This document shows positions 1 to 7,469 of a stretch of 22,753 nt of DNA, piece by piece. The stretch's first letter is position 1; each line of letters opens with the position of its first letter. Both the position numbers and the translations under genes were made by a program. The stretch comes from Myxococcales bacterium. Its GTDB lineage: Bacteria; Myxococcota; Polyangia; Polyangiales; Polyangiaceae. The stretch is taken from NCBI GenBank assembly GCA_020430865.1, contig JAGQIY010000063.1, positions 1 to 22,753 of the forward strand, in the 5' to 3' direction. The notes beneath the pieces were generated by a model. It was not told the DNA's origin, did no database searches, and saw only the letters and a program-made list of their open reading frames with translations.

Positions 1-342
1 CTCGAGCATGTAGGTGAAGGCCTCGAAGCCACGGTGTGGGTGATCCGGGAAGCCCGCAGGCTGCGCGACCTCGAAGTCGTCGAGCACGACGAAGGGATCG
101 AGGTGACGGAAGCCGGGCACCGGGAAGATGCGGTGCACGATGGCGCCGCGACCTTCGGCGGTGGGCATGCTGCGGAACCGACGGGGCACACGACGCGTCG
201 GCAGAGGCCGTGGGGCGCGGGAGGCGGAGCGAGGCTCCGGTGCCGAGCTGTCACAAGCCATCAGACCTCCGGCGCCGAGCACGCTCGCGCTCGCCAGGGT
301 CACCAAGCTGCCAAGCGCTTCACGCCGAGGGATCTGTTTCAT
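1..342 (-). CDS. Pirin family protein with Tat/lipoprotein-like signal, partial (C-terminus outside window)
   Basis: The first 114 residues are visible; the gene runs off the left edge. Residues 66-114 match the pirin N-terminal cupin core, including the segment GFPDHPHRGFE, whose His101 and His103 correspond to metal ligands of the cupin site. Pirins are Fe-binding cupins; some have quercetin-dioxygenase activity and others act in regulation. The N-terminus is unusual for the family. It has twin arginines at 6-7, a hydrophobic stretch at about 10-28, then Leu-Met-Ala-Cys30, a passable lipobox, followed by a Ser/Pro/Arg-rich linker to about residue 60. I infer export, probably by the Tat route with lipidation. 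The ATG at 342 is the start because it yields this complete signal. The ABM-domain gene lies 103 bp upstream on the same strand, so the two may be co-transcribed. Family assignment is secure; export is inferred. Confidence 0.88.
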   Translation of the reverse strand, partial: MKQIPRREALGSLVTLASASVLGAGGLMACDSSAPEPRSASRAPRPLPTRRVPRRFRSMPTAEGRGAIVHRIFPVPGFRHLDPFVVLDDFEVAQPAGFPDHPHRGFEAFTYMLE

Positions 343-445
343 CGCAGAGGTCCGTTTCCGCGCGCATGCCTGCGAGCGCAGCTCCAGTGTGGCGGGCACC
401 CCTGCCTCGGAGCAAGCGCGGCAACACTACGTTGCGCGGCGCTGC

Positions 446-787
446 TCAGTCGCCCGAGCGGATGGCGCTGGAGGCAGGTTGCTGGGGATCGAGCGAGAAC
501 CGATAGTCCCGCGCGATCTCCGCGCTCTGCACCGAGTACTCGCTGTAGTAAGCCTGCCGACCACGCTCCTGGGCCGCGCGGTGCTCGGGATGGTTCTTCC
601 ACGCGAGCAGAGCCTCGAGCGAATCGAACTCGACGAGGCTCACGCGCTCACCATCGTCCGCGCTGAAGGTCTTGAAGCCGATGTAGCCGGGCATGCGCTG
701 GGCCAGCGCCTTCATGCGGGAGGCGACGTCGCCGTAGTCAGCGGCCGCGTCCGTGCGCAAGCGATTGCGAAAGACCGTGATCCACAT
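446..787 (-). CDS. ABM-domain (antibiotic biosynthesis monooxygenase-like) protein, 113 aa
   Basis: A small single-domain protein of typical ABM length. Residues 1-10 (MWITVFRNRL) form the first beta strand. The core RMPGYIGFKTF (31-41), the strand RVSLVEFDS (48-56) and the WKNHPEHRAAQERGR block (63-77) with the following Tyr/Arg-rich end are characteristic of the family. Members of this ferredoxin-like dimeric fold include cofactor-free monooxygenases acting on quinol-type aromatic substrates and also heme-degrading enzymes, so the substrate cannot be told. The frame stays open upstream to 850, but the ATG at 787 places the domain start at residue 1 as in the family. No signal peptide is seen, so it is probably cytoplasmic. 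It is the first gene of a probable two-gene unit with the exported pirin. A palindrome at 855-869 sits 68 bp upstream of the start. Confidence 0.85.
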   Translation of the reverse strand: MWITVFRNRLRTDAAADYGDVASRMKALAQRMPGYIGFKTFSADDGERVSLVEFDSLEALLAWKNHPEHRAAQERGRQAYYSEYSVQSAEIARDYRFSLDPQQPASSAIRSGD

Positions 788-854
788 GGCGCGCAGGATA
801 GCCGCGCAGGGATGTACGCGCCCCGCCAAGTTTCCCACGGGGACCGCCACCGCG

Positions 855-869
855 TTCAGTCAGACTGAA
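855..869. promoter_or_regulatory. 15-bp palindrome, candidate repressor operator
   Basis: TTCAGTCAGACTGAA is a perfect dyad of two 7-bp arms around a central A. It lies between the divergent ABM-domain gene (start 787) and serB (start 1002), nearer the ABM gene. Length and symmetry suit a dimeric TetR-type or similar regulator. No regulator gene is in the window, so the binding protein is unknown. Confidence 0.5.
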
Positions 870-1001
870 ACTGGCGAGCTACGAGCCATGAAAACGCGCC
901 CGCTCTCCCCCCACACAGGAGTCGTCCAGGGCGAGCTTGCAGGCCCCTATTGCAGCGCGTTATGGGGAGCGTGCCCCCGCATTCGAGCGGGGCCAATCAT
1001 C

Positions 1002-2213
1002 ATGGCCAAGAACGATCGCATCATCCTCCACGTCGCCGGGCCGGATCGCCCGGGAGTCACCGCCAAGCTCGCCGAGATCATCGCGTCAGAGCATGCCCGC
1101 CTCGTGAACATCGGTCAGTCGGTGCTCCACGGCTACCTGAACCTCTCCGCGGTGATCGACCTCCCCACCACATCGGGGGCGCTCCGGGAGATCCTCTTCT
1201 CCAGCAGCGAGCTGGGCCTCAAGGTGGATGTCGCACCTTTCACCGCGGAAATGGAATCCGTCCCATTCCCGCCGCGAAGCGCGCTCTGCGTCAGCTTCCT
1301 CGGATCGCTCGGGGACGGCTCGTCCCTGGCACAGATCACCCGCTACATCGCCAGCAAGAACCTCAACATCCGTCAGATCCGCCCGCTCTCCGACGACGGC
1401 TTCAGCGGGGTTGAGCTGATCGCCGACTCCGAGAAGAAGGAGCTCAGTGACGGCGACATGATGGAGCTCCGGGGCGAGCTCCTCGCCATGGGCGCGCAGC
1501 TACACGTCGACATGGCGGTGCAGCGAGATGACATCTTCCGTCGCAACAAGCGCCTGGTGTGTATGGACGTCGACTCGACCTTCGTGAAGGGCGAGTTCAT
1601 CGACGAGCTGGCGGATCTGTGCGGGGTGAAGGATCGCGTCGCGGAGATCACCAAGCGTGCGATGGCGGGCGAGCTGGATTTCTCCGGCGCACTGCGCGAG
1701 CGGGTGAAGCTCCTCGAGGGGCTGCCGATGGAGCGTGCGCGGGGCCTCAGCGAGCGCTTCGAACTCAATCCCGGCGCCGAGAACTTCGTCAAGATCCTGA
1801 AGTCCCTGGGCTTCCGCGTGGGCCTGGTGAGCGGCGGCTTCGACTTCTTCGTCGACGAGCTGCGCCAGCGCTTCAACCTGGACTTCGCCTTCGCCAACGA
1901 GCTGGAAGCGAAGGACGGTCTGCTGACTGGCAACGTGCTGGGCACCATCGTCGACCCCCAGCGCAAGGCGCAGCTCCTGAAGGACATGGCCAAGACCTAC
2001 GAGGTGCGCCTCGAGCAGACCGTCGCCATCGGCGATGGGGCCAACGACATCTTCATGCTGCAGACCGCGGGCCTTGGCATCGCCTACCGCGCCAAGCCGA
2101 AGCTCCAGGCCGTGGCCGACATGAGCCTGAATCACAACGAGGGCCGCCTGGACGCGCTGCTCCACCTGATGGGCTTCACCGCGCAAGAGCTCGCGGGCAT
2201 CGCTGGCTGCTAG
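1002..2213 (+). CDS. serB: Phosphoserine phosphatase SerB with two N-terminal ACT domains
   Basis: A cytoplasmic HAD phosphatase that hydrolyses phosphoserine to serine, the last step of serine biosynthesis. The 403-aa product has two ACT regulatory domains (about 6-80 and 94-168), which in related double-ACT SerB proteins bind amino acids as feedback sensors. They are followed by the HAD catalytic domain (about 183-395). All four HAD motifs are visible: DVDST at 189-193 with nucleophile Asp189 and acid/base Asp191, Ser277 in SGGF, Lys322, and GDGANDI at 344-350 with Mg-binding Asp345 and Asp349. The frame is open far upstream, to 753, including an in-frame ATG at 888. The ATG at 1002 puts the first ACT strand (RIILHVAGPDRPG) at the usual N-terminal position and is preferred, although its upstream Shine-Dalgarno is weak. 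No other serine-pathway gene is adjacent. Confidence 0.96.
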   Translation: MAKNDRIILHVAGPDRPGVTAKLAEIIASEHARLVNIGQSVLHGYLNLSAVIDLPTTSGALREILFSSSELGLKVDVAPFTAEMESVPFPPRSALCVSFLGSLGDGSSLAQITRYIASKNLNIRQIRPLSDDGFSGVELIADSEKKELSDGDMMELRGELLAMGAQLHVDMAVQRDDIFRRNKRLVCMDVDSTFVKGEFIDELADLCGVKDRVAEITKRAMAGELDFSGALRERVKLLEGLPMERARGLSERFELNPGAENFVKILKSLGFRVGLVSGGFDFFVDELRQRFNLDFAFANELEAKDGLLTGNVLGTIVDPQRKAQLLKDMAKTYEVRLEQTVAIGDGANDIFMLQTAGLGIAYRAKPKLQAVADMSLNHNEGRLDALLHLMGFTAQELAGIAGC

Positions 2214-2245
2214 CGCTGTTTCCTCCGGGCAGCCGTGGCGCCGGA

Positions 2246-3466
2246 CTAGAGCGCGGGGGGGAGCGCCTGGTTCCCCCTCCAGCGCGCCGCGATGGCGCGG
2301 ATCGCGTCGGGATAGACGCCGAAATGCGCGCAGTGGTCGAGCTTGCCGTTGCCGGCGTAGCCCCGCGCGTGAAAGTCGCCGGCATCGAAGAAGTCCGTGA
2401 GCTCGAGGCCTAGCGCGTCACGCCGCCGGGCTGGAACGGGTCTTCCCCCGAGCTCGGAGACTAGCCAGTGCACGGTCTCGGTGGTCGACGCGTAGTCTTC
2501 TGTGGGGATCGCCGAGTGGCTGAGAAAGAAGAAGCGCTTCCCGGCCTGCGCCCCTCGGGCGAACTCCAGGAACGGCGCAAGGCGCAGCGCGCGCGCCTCG
2601 AGATCCCGAGAACCGTGGAAGCTATCGATCAACACCAGCGCGTCCACCTTCTTTCCCAGGGGCTGCGACAGGATCTCTCCAATCGCCTCGAAGCCACGGC
2701 TCCACCCCGAGAGGGCCAGGCGCCTGACGTGGACCGTTCGCTTCATCCTCGCCCCGAGTTTATTTTCCACGCCAGAAATTAGCTGAGCGAACAGCTTCCC
2801 GTCGTGAAATGGCGGAGCGTACGCCTTGCCGATGCCGAGGCTCACCCCCAGGAACACCAGGTCTTCGCCGGTGCGCACCAGCTCCTTGCGCGCAGGGCGT
2901 TGCCCGTGAAAGTGCACCACGAGGTCGAACCCACCGCTCTCGTCGAGCACCAGCTGCTTCGGCACGATGAAGTTGCCCATGGGCTGCACGTGAATCCACT
3001 TCGGGTCGTGTACGCCGAACCCTGGATCTGGCGCCTCACACGGCAAGACCCCACCGCGCTCTTCGGGGCTCTTCATGTACTGCAGGTCCTTCGCCGGCTG
3101 TGCGTCTCGCCAGCCCTTGGGCAGCGGTGCGTAGGTCTGCTGGGTGGCGAAGAACGGGCGCGTCGGGTTCAAGGGGTCAGGCAGCGTCGCCGACCGAGCC
3201 TTCGAGCTCGAGCTGATCCGGGCGCTCCGGCCGGGTTCGGGGGTGAGGTGCGCTACGCTGGCCGAGCCGTCGACCGGTGTCTCCGGCACAGCGCTCGCGG
3301 CTTTGGCGCTGGGCGACTGCTCGGTCGCCTCGGTGTCGTGGCAGCTCACCAGCGAGCCCCACAGCGCCACCAGCCAGAGCGACGCGAGGCTCGCCGCGCC
3401 TGCATTTCGAGCAGTCGAGCCGCCACGCCCGACTCGCGGCGTCGACTCTGGCGTCACAAAGCGCAT
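2246..3466 (-). CDS. Lipoprotein alpha/beta-hydrolase-like protein
   Basis: A 406-aa product. The N-terminal region ends in a hydrophobic stretch (about 27-40) and Leu-Val-Ser-Cys42, a good lipobox, so it is probably an outer-membrane or periplasmic lipoprotein. An Ala/Ser/Pro-rich linker (43-100) precedes the catalytic region. HFHG at 185-188 resembles an oxyanion-hole loop, and GWSRG at 254-258 is a GxSxG nucleophile elbow with Ser256. Asp281 in the strand LVLIDSF and His378 or His381 near the C-terminus are candidate triad members. This fits the alpha/beta-hydrolase fold, but no substrate can be assigned. The 41-residue stretch before the lipid Cys is longer than usual; no other ATG is available. 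It is convergent with serB (32-bp gap) and divergent from the gene at 3501, with only 34 bp between starts, so their promoters must overlap or lie inside the coding regions. Confidence 0.8.
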   Translation of the reverse strand: MRFVTPESTPRVGRGGSTARNAGAASLASLWLVALWGSLVSCHDTEATEQSPSAKAASAVPETPVDGSASVAHLTPEPGRSARISSSSKARSATLPDPLNPTRPFFATQQTYAPLPKGWRDAQPAKDLQYMKSPEERGGVLPCEAPDPGFGVHDPKWIHVQPMGNFIVPKQLVLDESGGFDLVVHFHGQRPARKELVRTGEDLVFLGVSLGIGKAYAPPFHDGKLFAQLISGVENKLGARMKRTVHVRRLALSGWSRGFEAIGEILSQPLGKKVDALVLIDSFHGSRDLEARALRLAPFLEFARGAQAGKRFFFLSHSAIPTEDYASTTETVHWLVSELGGRPVPARRRDALGLELTDFFDAGDFHARGYAGNGKLDHCAHFGVYPDAIRAIAARWRGNQALPPAL

Positions 3467-3500
3467 GCGTGAGCCCGAGGGTGTCGTATAGGACGCGCCG

Positions 3501-4262
3501 ATGGCAAGCCCCGGAATCAAGCGCAAGCTCCAGCTGCGCATCATCCACCAAGGTGAAGAGATCACCGGCGCGGCTCCCCTGCCCATCGAGCGTGCCGCGA
3601 AGATCTGCGGCCGCGGCGACCAGACGCACCGCGCGCTCGTAGCGCTCTGCGTGACGCTCGCAGACTACGCGCTGCGGCAGTCGATGCCCCCGGGAGCCAA
3701 TCGACCGCTCCTGGATCAGCTGTCCGTCGCTCACGCCTGGGTGCAGGGCAAGGTCGACGTCGAAGCCACCCGCAAGGCGCGCAGCGAGGCCTACACCGCC
3801 ATCGTTGCCGCAGAGAAACGTACGACCGAGGCGGTGACCGAGTCCCTCAAGCTGATGAAGCGCAAGGCGGAGACCGGACTCGACCGGCACGCCACGACCG
3901 TGGTGCTTCGCTACGCGGCGCTCGGCGCGAACTACGCCGCGGGCTGCGCCGTGATGACACTGGACGCCATCGACGATCCCGGGCGCAGCCTGAACATCGT
4001 CACCCAGGCGGCCGGCGCAGTGGCGTACCAGCGCATGGCCCTCGGGCCAGCGCTGGGCAGTGAACTCAGGGCCGCAGCCTGGGGCCAGGCGGAGTGGGAA
4101 GCATCACGCCCTGGAGCCTCCGAGGTCTATCCAGCCGGGGCGCTGGCGGTGCAGCTCTTCCACGAGTTCCTGGGCTGCCAGTGGAAGGACCAGAGCGACG
4201 GTCTACGGGCCTACTTCGAAGCCTTCACGGACTGGGCACTGCCAGGTCTGCGCCCCAACTGA
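3501..4262 (+). CDS. Helical protein of uncertain function (possible Imm5-like)
   Basis: A 253-aa soluble product with no signal peptide or membrane segment. I do not recognise it with certainty. It is mostly Ala-rich helix. Residues about 42-110 (DQTHRALVALCV, then a Pro-containing turn, then AHAWVQGKVDVEATRKAR) resemble the organisation of Imm5-like putative immunity proteins, where a similar 'A-W-x-x-G-x-x-x-x-x-x-R-x-A' helix occurs. A second helical half (about 130-195, RYAALGANYAAGCAV) may be a duplication of the first. The start is ATG 3501, preceded by AGGA about 10 bases upstream. No toxin gene is adjacent, so an immunity role has no context support. It is convergent with the O-methyltransferase gene (26-bp gap). 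Treat the family link as a weak hypothesis; the reading frame itself looks genuine. Confidence 0.75.
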   Translation: MASPGIKRKLQLRIIHQGEEITGAAPLPIERAAKICGRGDQTHRALVALCVTLADYALRQSMPPGANRPLLDQLSVAHAWVQGKVDVEATRKARSEAYTAIVAAEKRTTEAVTESLKLMKRKAETGLDRHATTVVLRYAALGANYAAGCAVMTLDAIDDPGRSLNIVTQAAGAVAYQRMALGPALGSELRAAAWGQAEWEASRPGASEVYPAGALAVQLFHEFLGCQWKDQSDGLRAYFEAFTDWALPGLRPN

Positions 4263-4288
4263 TCGACGCTGAGAACGGACGCCGAGGC

Positions 4289-4951
4289 TCAGCGCTTTCG
4301 CGCCAGGTACAGCCCGTCACCGACGGGAAGCATGCTGACGCTCACCCGCTGATCCGCGTGGATACGTTCATTGAGCTCGCGGATCGCGCGAGTGTCCTCG
4401 TCTTGATCCGACTCATCGGCGACGCTCCCGCTCCAGAGCACGTTGTCCACCAGGATCAGACCACCGGGTCTGAGCAACTCGAGACATCGCTCGTAGTAAG
4501 TCTGGTAGCCGCCCTTGTCCGCGTCGATGAAGGCCAGGTCGTAGCTACCTGCTTCGCCCGCAGCGACGCGTGACTTCAGCGTCTCCGATGCGGGAGCGAG
4601 CACCAGCTCGATCTTGTGGCTCACCCCGGCGCGCTCCCAGTACTTCCTGGCGATGGCGGTGAACTCGGCGTTCACGTCGCACGCCAGGAGCTCTCCGTCG
4701 TCGGGCATGGCCAGAGCGACGCTGAGCGAGCTGTACCCCGTGAACACGCCGACTTCGATCGCGCGCCTCACCCCCATGAGCTCGACCAACAGTCGCATGA
4801 ACTGGCCCTGCTCTGGGGAGATCTGCATGCGAGCGGCGGAGTGCTTCGCGGTTTCCTGACGAAGCGCGGCGAGCACGTCAGGCTCGCGCAACGAGTGCTC
4901 GAGCAGGTAGGTGTAGACCTTGTCAGGGAGTCCGAGGCTACGTAGCGACAT
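4289..4951 (-). CDS. Class I SAM-dependent O-methyltransferase (CCoAOMT-like)
   Basis: A 220-aa protein of the caffeoyl-CoA/catechol O-methyltransferase family, which transfers methyl from SAM to a hydroxyl, usually catechol-like and metal-dependent. SAM motif I is EVGVFTGYSS at 66-75. The metal and catalytic residues lie in FIDADK (Asp143, Asp145) and VDNVLWSG (Asp169, Asn170). Tyr-rich and C-terminal strands (DGLYLARK) complete the fold. Length matches the family (about 220). The ATG at 4951 overlaps the stop of the upstream pectinacetylesterase-like gene by one base (TGATG), so translation is very likely coupled to it. The coupling is odd because this enzyme should be cytoplasmic while its partner is exported. 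The natural acceptor is unknown. Confidence 0.94.
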   Translation of the reverse strand: MSLRSLGLPDKVYTYLLEHSLREPDVLAALRQETAKHSAARMQISPEQGQFMRLLVELMGVRRAIEVGVFTGYSSLSVALAMPDDGELLACDVNAEFTAIARKYWERAGVSHKIELVLAPASETLKSRVAAGEAGSYDLAFIDADKGGYQTYYERCLELLRPGGLILVDNVLWSGSVADESDQDEDTRAIRELNERIHADQRVSVSMLPVGDGLYLARKR

Positions 4952-6129
4952 CAGTCGTCACTCTGTAGCAGATCGGGCCACTCGGGGTCGGCATCCAGCA
5001 TCTCGTCCACCCAGGTCGTGAGCAGCGTTCCGTCCACCTGGTGATCGTAGAGGCCGATCGCCGCAGTGTGCTGCGAGCCCGCAATGTAGAAGCGGTTGAA
5101 ACGGTCTGGGCTGCGCTCGTGAATACTGCCAGTCTCCTCGAGCAGCAGCGCCTTGAAGTCTGGGCCAGCCATGCCAAGGAACACGCCGCCAATCACCGCG
5201 TCCTCGTAGGAGGAGAAGGCACCCACTCGCAGGCTGGGATCGCGCTCCAGCGCCCAGGCGATCATCTCCGAGAACTGGCCTTCTTGACACGTCTCGCAGG
5301 AAGGTGGGATGAACTGATCAAATTTCCACTCGGATTTAAAGTTCTCGAGCGTCTCGGGGCGTTCCGGGTTGGTCAGCCCCAGACCCGCGTCATTGATCAC
5401 ATCGAGGTGGGTGTGCGGCCACTGCATGCGCACCGCCGCAGTCCCGATGATCGTGCCGTAGCCGCCAGCGCTCGAGCCGACCAGCGCGATGCGCTTGGGC
5501 TCCGGGTAGCGCTCCTTCAGCACGTCCATCGCGGCGGTCAGGTTCGCGAGGCCGTGGTGGTAGCGGATGGTGCCGTCCCCCTGATCGATCTCGTTGTCGC
5601 CGCTGAACACGGACCCGTCGCAGTAGGCGACGTGAGCCATGTTGTATCCGTAGAACGGGTTCTGCTCACTCGACGGGTCCGTCCAACCGAGCGTCGGGAC
5701 GCGATCGCCTGCCTTGGTGTTCGCCGAGCACAGCTCTGACCAGCAAGCACCGCCGCCCTGGAGGTAGATCAGCAGGTCCTCGGAGCCCTGGTCCAGCAGC
5801 CCGAACGCATAGGGATCGCCCCACAAGCAGATCGGCCCGTTCTCGTCCGCGGCGAACTGGAAGCCATACAGCCCCTCGCCGTAGTCCCGTACCTCGTCGG
5901 GCTCGAACTCACCGATGTAGCGGTCCAATCCGACACCTTTCAGTTCAGCCATCGTGGCGTCGTCGAACCCGACCTGCAGCTCGGCCTCATCCTGGACTTC
6001 CTCGTCGCTGCCGCAGCCCACGACGCTCAGTCCCAGCAGCACGCCGAGCAACATCGCCGCTGGAGCGCCGATCCGTCGCTGGGCAACGCGCTGAGAGAAG
6101 CTGTCGGCGATGAATTTGAAGCGGCTCAT
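4951..6129 (-). CDS. Pectinacetylesterase (PAE)/Notum-family lipoprotein esterase
   Basis: A 392-aa serine esterase. The signal sequence (Arg13-Arg19 then a hydrophobic run, about 24-37) ends in Val-Val-Gly-Cys39, a lipobox, so it is surface or periplasmic. Family hallmarks are LQGGGACW (123-130, oxyanion loop), YCDGSVFSGD (169-178) and GSSAGGYG (218-225) with nucleophile Ser220. His354 in GSQHT is the likely catalytic His. Cys101, Cys129, Cys134, Cys170, Cys278 and Cys281 suggest disulphides. PAE enzymes remove O-acetyl from pectin; related bacterial proteins and animal Notum act on other acyl groups, so the substrate is not fixed. The ATG at 6129 is supported by AGGAAGGA at 6136-6143 with a 6-nt spacing. 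Inverted repeats at 6146-6172 and 6195-6208 lie directly upstream. The downstream O-methyltransferase gene overlaps by one base. Confidence 0.9.
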   Translation of the reverse strand: MSRFKFIADSFSQRVAQRRIGAPAAMLLGVLLGLSVVGCGSDEEVQDEAELQVGFDDATMAELKGVGLDRYIGEFEPDEVRDYGEGLYGFQFAADENGPICLWGDPYAFGLLDQGSEDLLIYLQGGGACWSELCSANTKAGDRVPTLGWTDPSSEQNPFYGYNMAHVAYCDGSVFSGDNEIDQGDGTIRYHHGLANLTAAMDVLKERYPEPKRIALVGSSAGGYGTIIGTAAVRMQWPHTHLDVINDAGLGLTNPERPETLENFKSEWKFDQFIPPSCETCQEGQFSEMIAWALERDPSLRVGAFSSYEDAVIGGVFLGMAGPDFKALLLEETGSIHERSPDRFNRFYIAGSQHTAAIGLYDHQVDGTLLTTWVDEMLDADPEWPDLLQSDD

Positions 6130-6145
6130 GCTTGGTCCTTCCTGT

Positions 6146-6172
6146 GTCCAGCGCTGCGAGCGATCGCTGGAC
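6146..6172. repeat. 8-bp inverted repeat upstream of the PAE-family gene
   Basis: GTCCAGCG (6146-6153) and CGCTGGAC (6165-6172) are perfect inverted copies with an 11-nt spacer. The repeat starts two bases before the Shine-Dalgarno of the minus-strand PAE-family gene, so it could be an operator or a leader hairpin controlling ribosome access. Confidence 0.45.
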
Positions 6173-6194
6173 GAGCAGTGACGCCTGGAACGCC

Positions 6195-6208
6195 ACCTCG
6201 ACCGAGGT
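6195..6208. repeat. 14-bp palindrome ACCTCG-AC-CGAGGT
   Basis: A perfect 6-bp inverted repeat with a 2-nt centre, in the 337-bp divergent region between the PAE-family gene (start 6129) and the epimerase gene (start 6467). It is a plausible operator for the minus-strand gene. In GC-rich DNA such short palindromes also arise by chance. Confidence 0.3.
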
Positions 6209-6456
6209 AGTCTAGCGGAGCCGGCGGGCCGGCCGCCAGCCGGAGCCTGCCGCGGACGCAGCGGCCAAGGCGGTTTGGCGCCAGCGCACCAGAGAGCAAG
6301 CGCTGCGCTGTTGCATACTTGGAACAACCTTCCAGGAACGGCAGATCCTCGAGCTGGCGCGCCCTGCTGCCCACGCCACGAAAGCGAGTCGCCCGGCGCG
6401 GTGTAGTAGGCTCCCCACTGCCCGGCGTCGTCACCTTCGTCGCCGCGTCTTTATCC

Positions 6457-6463
6457 AGGAGGG
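6457..6463 (+). promoter_or_regulatory. Shine-Dalgarno AGGAGGG deciding the GTG start of the epimerase
   Basis: A near-perfect Shine-Dalgarno ends 3 nt before the GTG at 6467, which begins Met-Lys-Arg-Ala just before the Rossmann strand. The next ATG (6479) would be 15 nt away and would cut into the first beta strand. Confidence 0.65.
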
Positions 6464-6466
6464 AAT

Positions 6467-7459
6467 GTGAAGCGAGCAATGGTCACTGGCGGCTGCGGGT
6501 TTCTCGGAAGCGCCATCGTTCGCCTGCTGGTCGAGCGCGGCGTGACGGTGAAGGTGCTGGCATTGCCCGACGAGCCCAGCGACAACCTGAAGGGGCTCGA
6601 CGTGGAGATCCAGCGCGGCAACGTCCTGGATCTGGAGGCTTGCCGGCAAGCCGTTCGCGACGTGGACACGCTGTTTCACGCCGCCGCCGTCTACAAGGCG
6701 TACATGACGGATCCACGGCCCATGTACGAGGTCAACCTGCGGGGCACCTTCAACATGCTCGAGGCAGCGCGGCGAGCCGGTGTCGAGCGCACCATCTACA
6801 CCGCGAGCATTGTTTCCCTGGGGAGACCAGCTCCTGGACGCCTCGGAGACGAGAGCGCGGCGTACGAGGCCTGGGAGGTGGACATGCACTACAGTCGCTC
6901 CAAGTACCACTCCCGCGAGGTCGCTGAGAGCTTCGCGACCTGGGGCATGGACGTCTCGGTGGTGTGCCCCGGAGCGGTGCTCGGTCCTGGTGACATCGCT
7001 CCGACGCCCTCGGGCAAGATCGTGCTCAACACGCTGGAGATGAAGGGACCGGCGATCTACACCGACGGCGGGATGAGCTACGTCGACGTGCGGGACGCAG
7101 CGCTGGTCCACGTGCTCGCGGCGGAGAAGGGTCGCGCTGGCGAGCGCTACATCGCCACCGCCCACAATCTGAGCAACGGCCAGCTGCTCGAGGCCATCCT
7201 CGAGGCATCCGGCAAGCAGCGTCCGATGAAGCGCCTGCCGACCGCGCTCGCCAAGCGCCTGGTTCGGGGCGTCGAGCGAATTTCGATTCTTCGCGGAAAA
7301 GAACCGCCGGTGACCAGCGCCTTCTTCGAGTACACGCTGCGTCCGTGCTACTACTCCAACCAGAAGTCCGTGCTGGAGCTCGGGGCGACCTATCGTCCGT
7401 TCGAGCAGACTCTGCGAGATGCGATGGCCTATTTCCGTGAACGCGGCCTCCTGCGCTGA
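6467..7459 (+). CDS. NAD-dependent epimerase/dehydratase (extended SDR, HpnA-like)
   Basis: A 330-aa extended short-chain dehydrogenase. The Rossmann glycine motif is TGGCGFLG (7-14, Gly8/Gly11/Gly14). The active site has Tyr142 and Lys146 in HYSRSK, with Ser114 or Ser117 as the third residue. PGAVLGPGD (168-176) is the conserved NAD/substrate strand. Overall organisation resembles the hopanoid-associated sugar epimerase HpnA: a short N-terminus, FHAAAVYKAYMTDP at 70-83 and an NLRGTFNMLEAAR helix. That subfamily call is tentative because no other hopanoid gene is nearby; a dihydroflavonol-reductase-like role is the main alternative. The start is GTG 6467, set by a strong Shine-Dalgarno. A hairpin follows 10 nt after the stop. 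Confidence 0.9.
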   Translation: MKRAMVTGGCGFLGSAIVRLLVERGVTVKVLALPDEPSDNLKGLDVEIQRGNVLDLEACRQAVRDVDTLFHAAAVYKAYMTDPRPMYEVNLRGTFNMLEAARRAGVERTIYTASIVSLGRPAPGRLGDESAAYEAWEVDMHYSRSKYHSREVAESFATWGMDVSVVCPGAVLGPGDIAPTPSGKIVLNTLEMKGPAIYTDGGMSYVDVRDAALVHVLAAEKGRAGERYIATAHNLSNGQLLEAILEASGKQRPMKRLPTALAKRLVRGVERISILRGKEPPVTSAFFEYTLRPCYYSNQKSVLELGATYRPFEQTLRDAMAYFRERGLLR

Positions 7460-7469
7460 CCCCGTGCCG

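Larger units (their letters stand above)
6130..6466. other. 337-bp divergent intergenic region
   Basis: It separates the start of the minus-strand PAE-family gene from the plus-strand epimerase gene. It holds the PAE Shine-Dalgarno (6136-6143), two palindromes (6146-6172, 6195-6208) and the epimerase Shine-Dalgarno (6457-6463). I find no convincing -35/-10 pair and no gene. Confidence 0.6.

Noticed and set aside
753..1001. An N-terminal extension of SerB, including an in-frame ATG at 888
   Set aside because: The extra residues have no similarity to ACT domains, cross the palindrome and promoter region, and would push the first ACT strand far from the N-terminus, unlike other SerB proteins.
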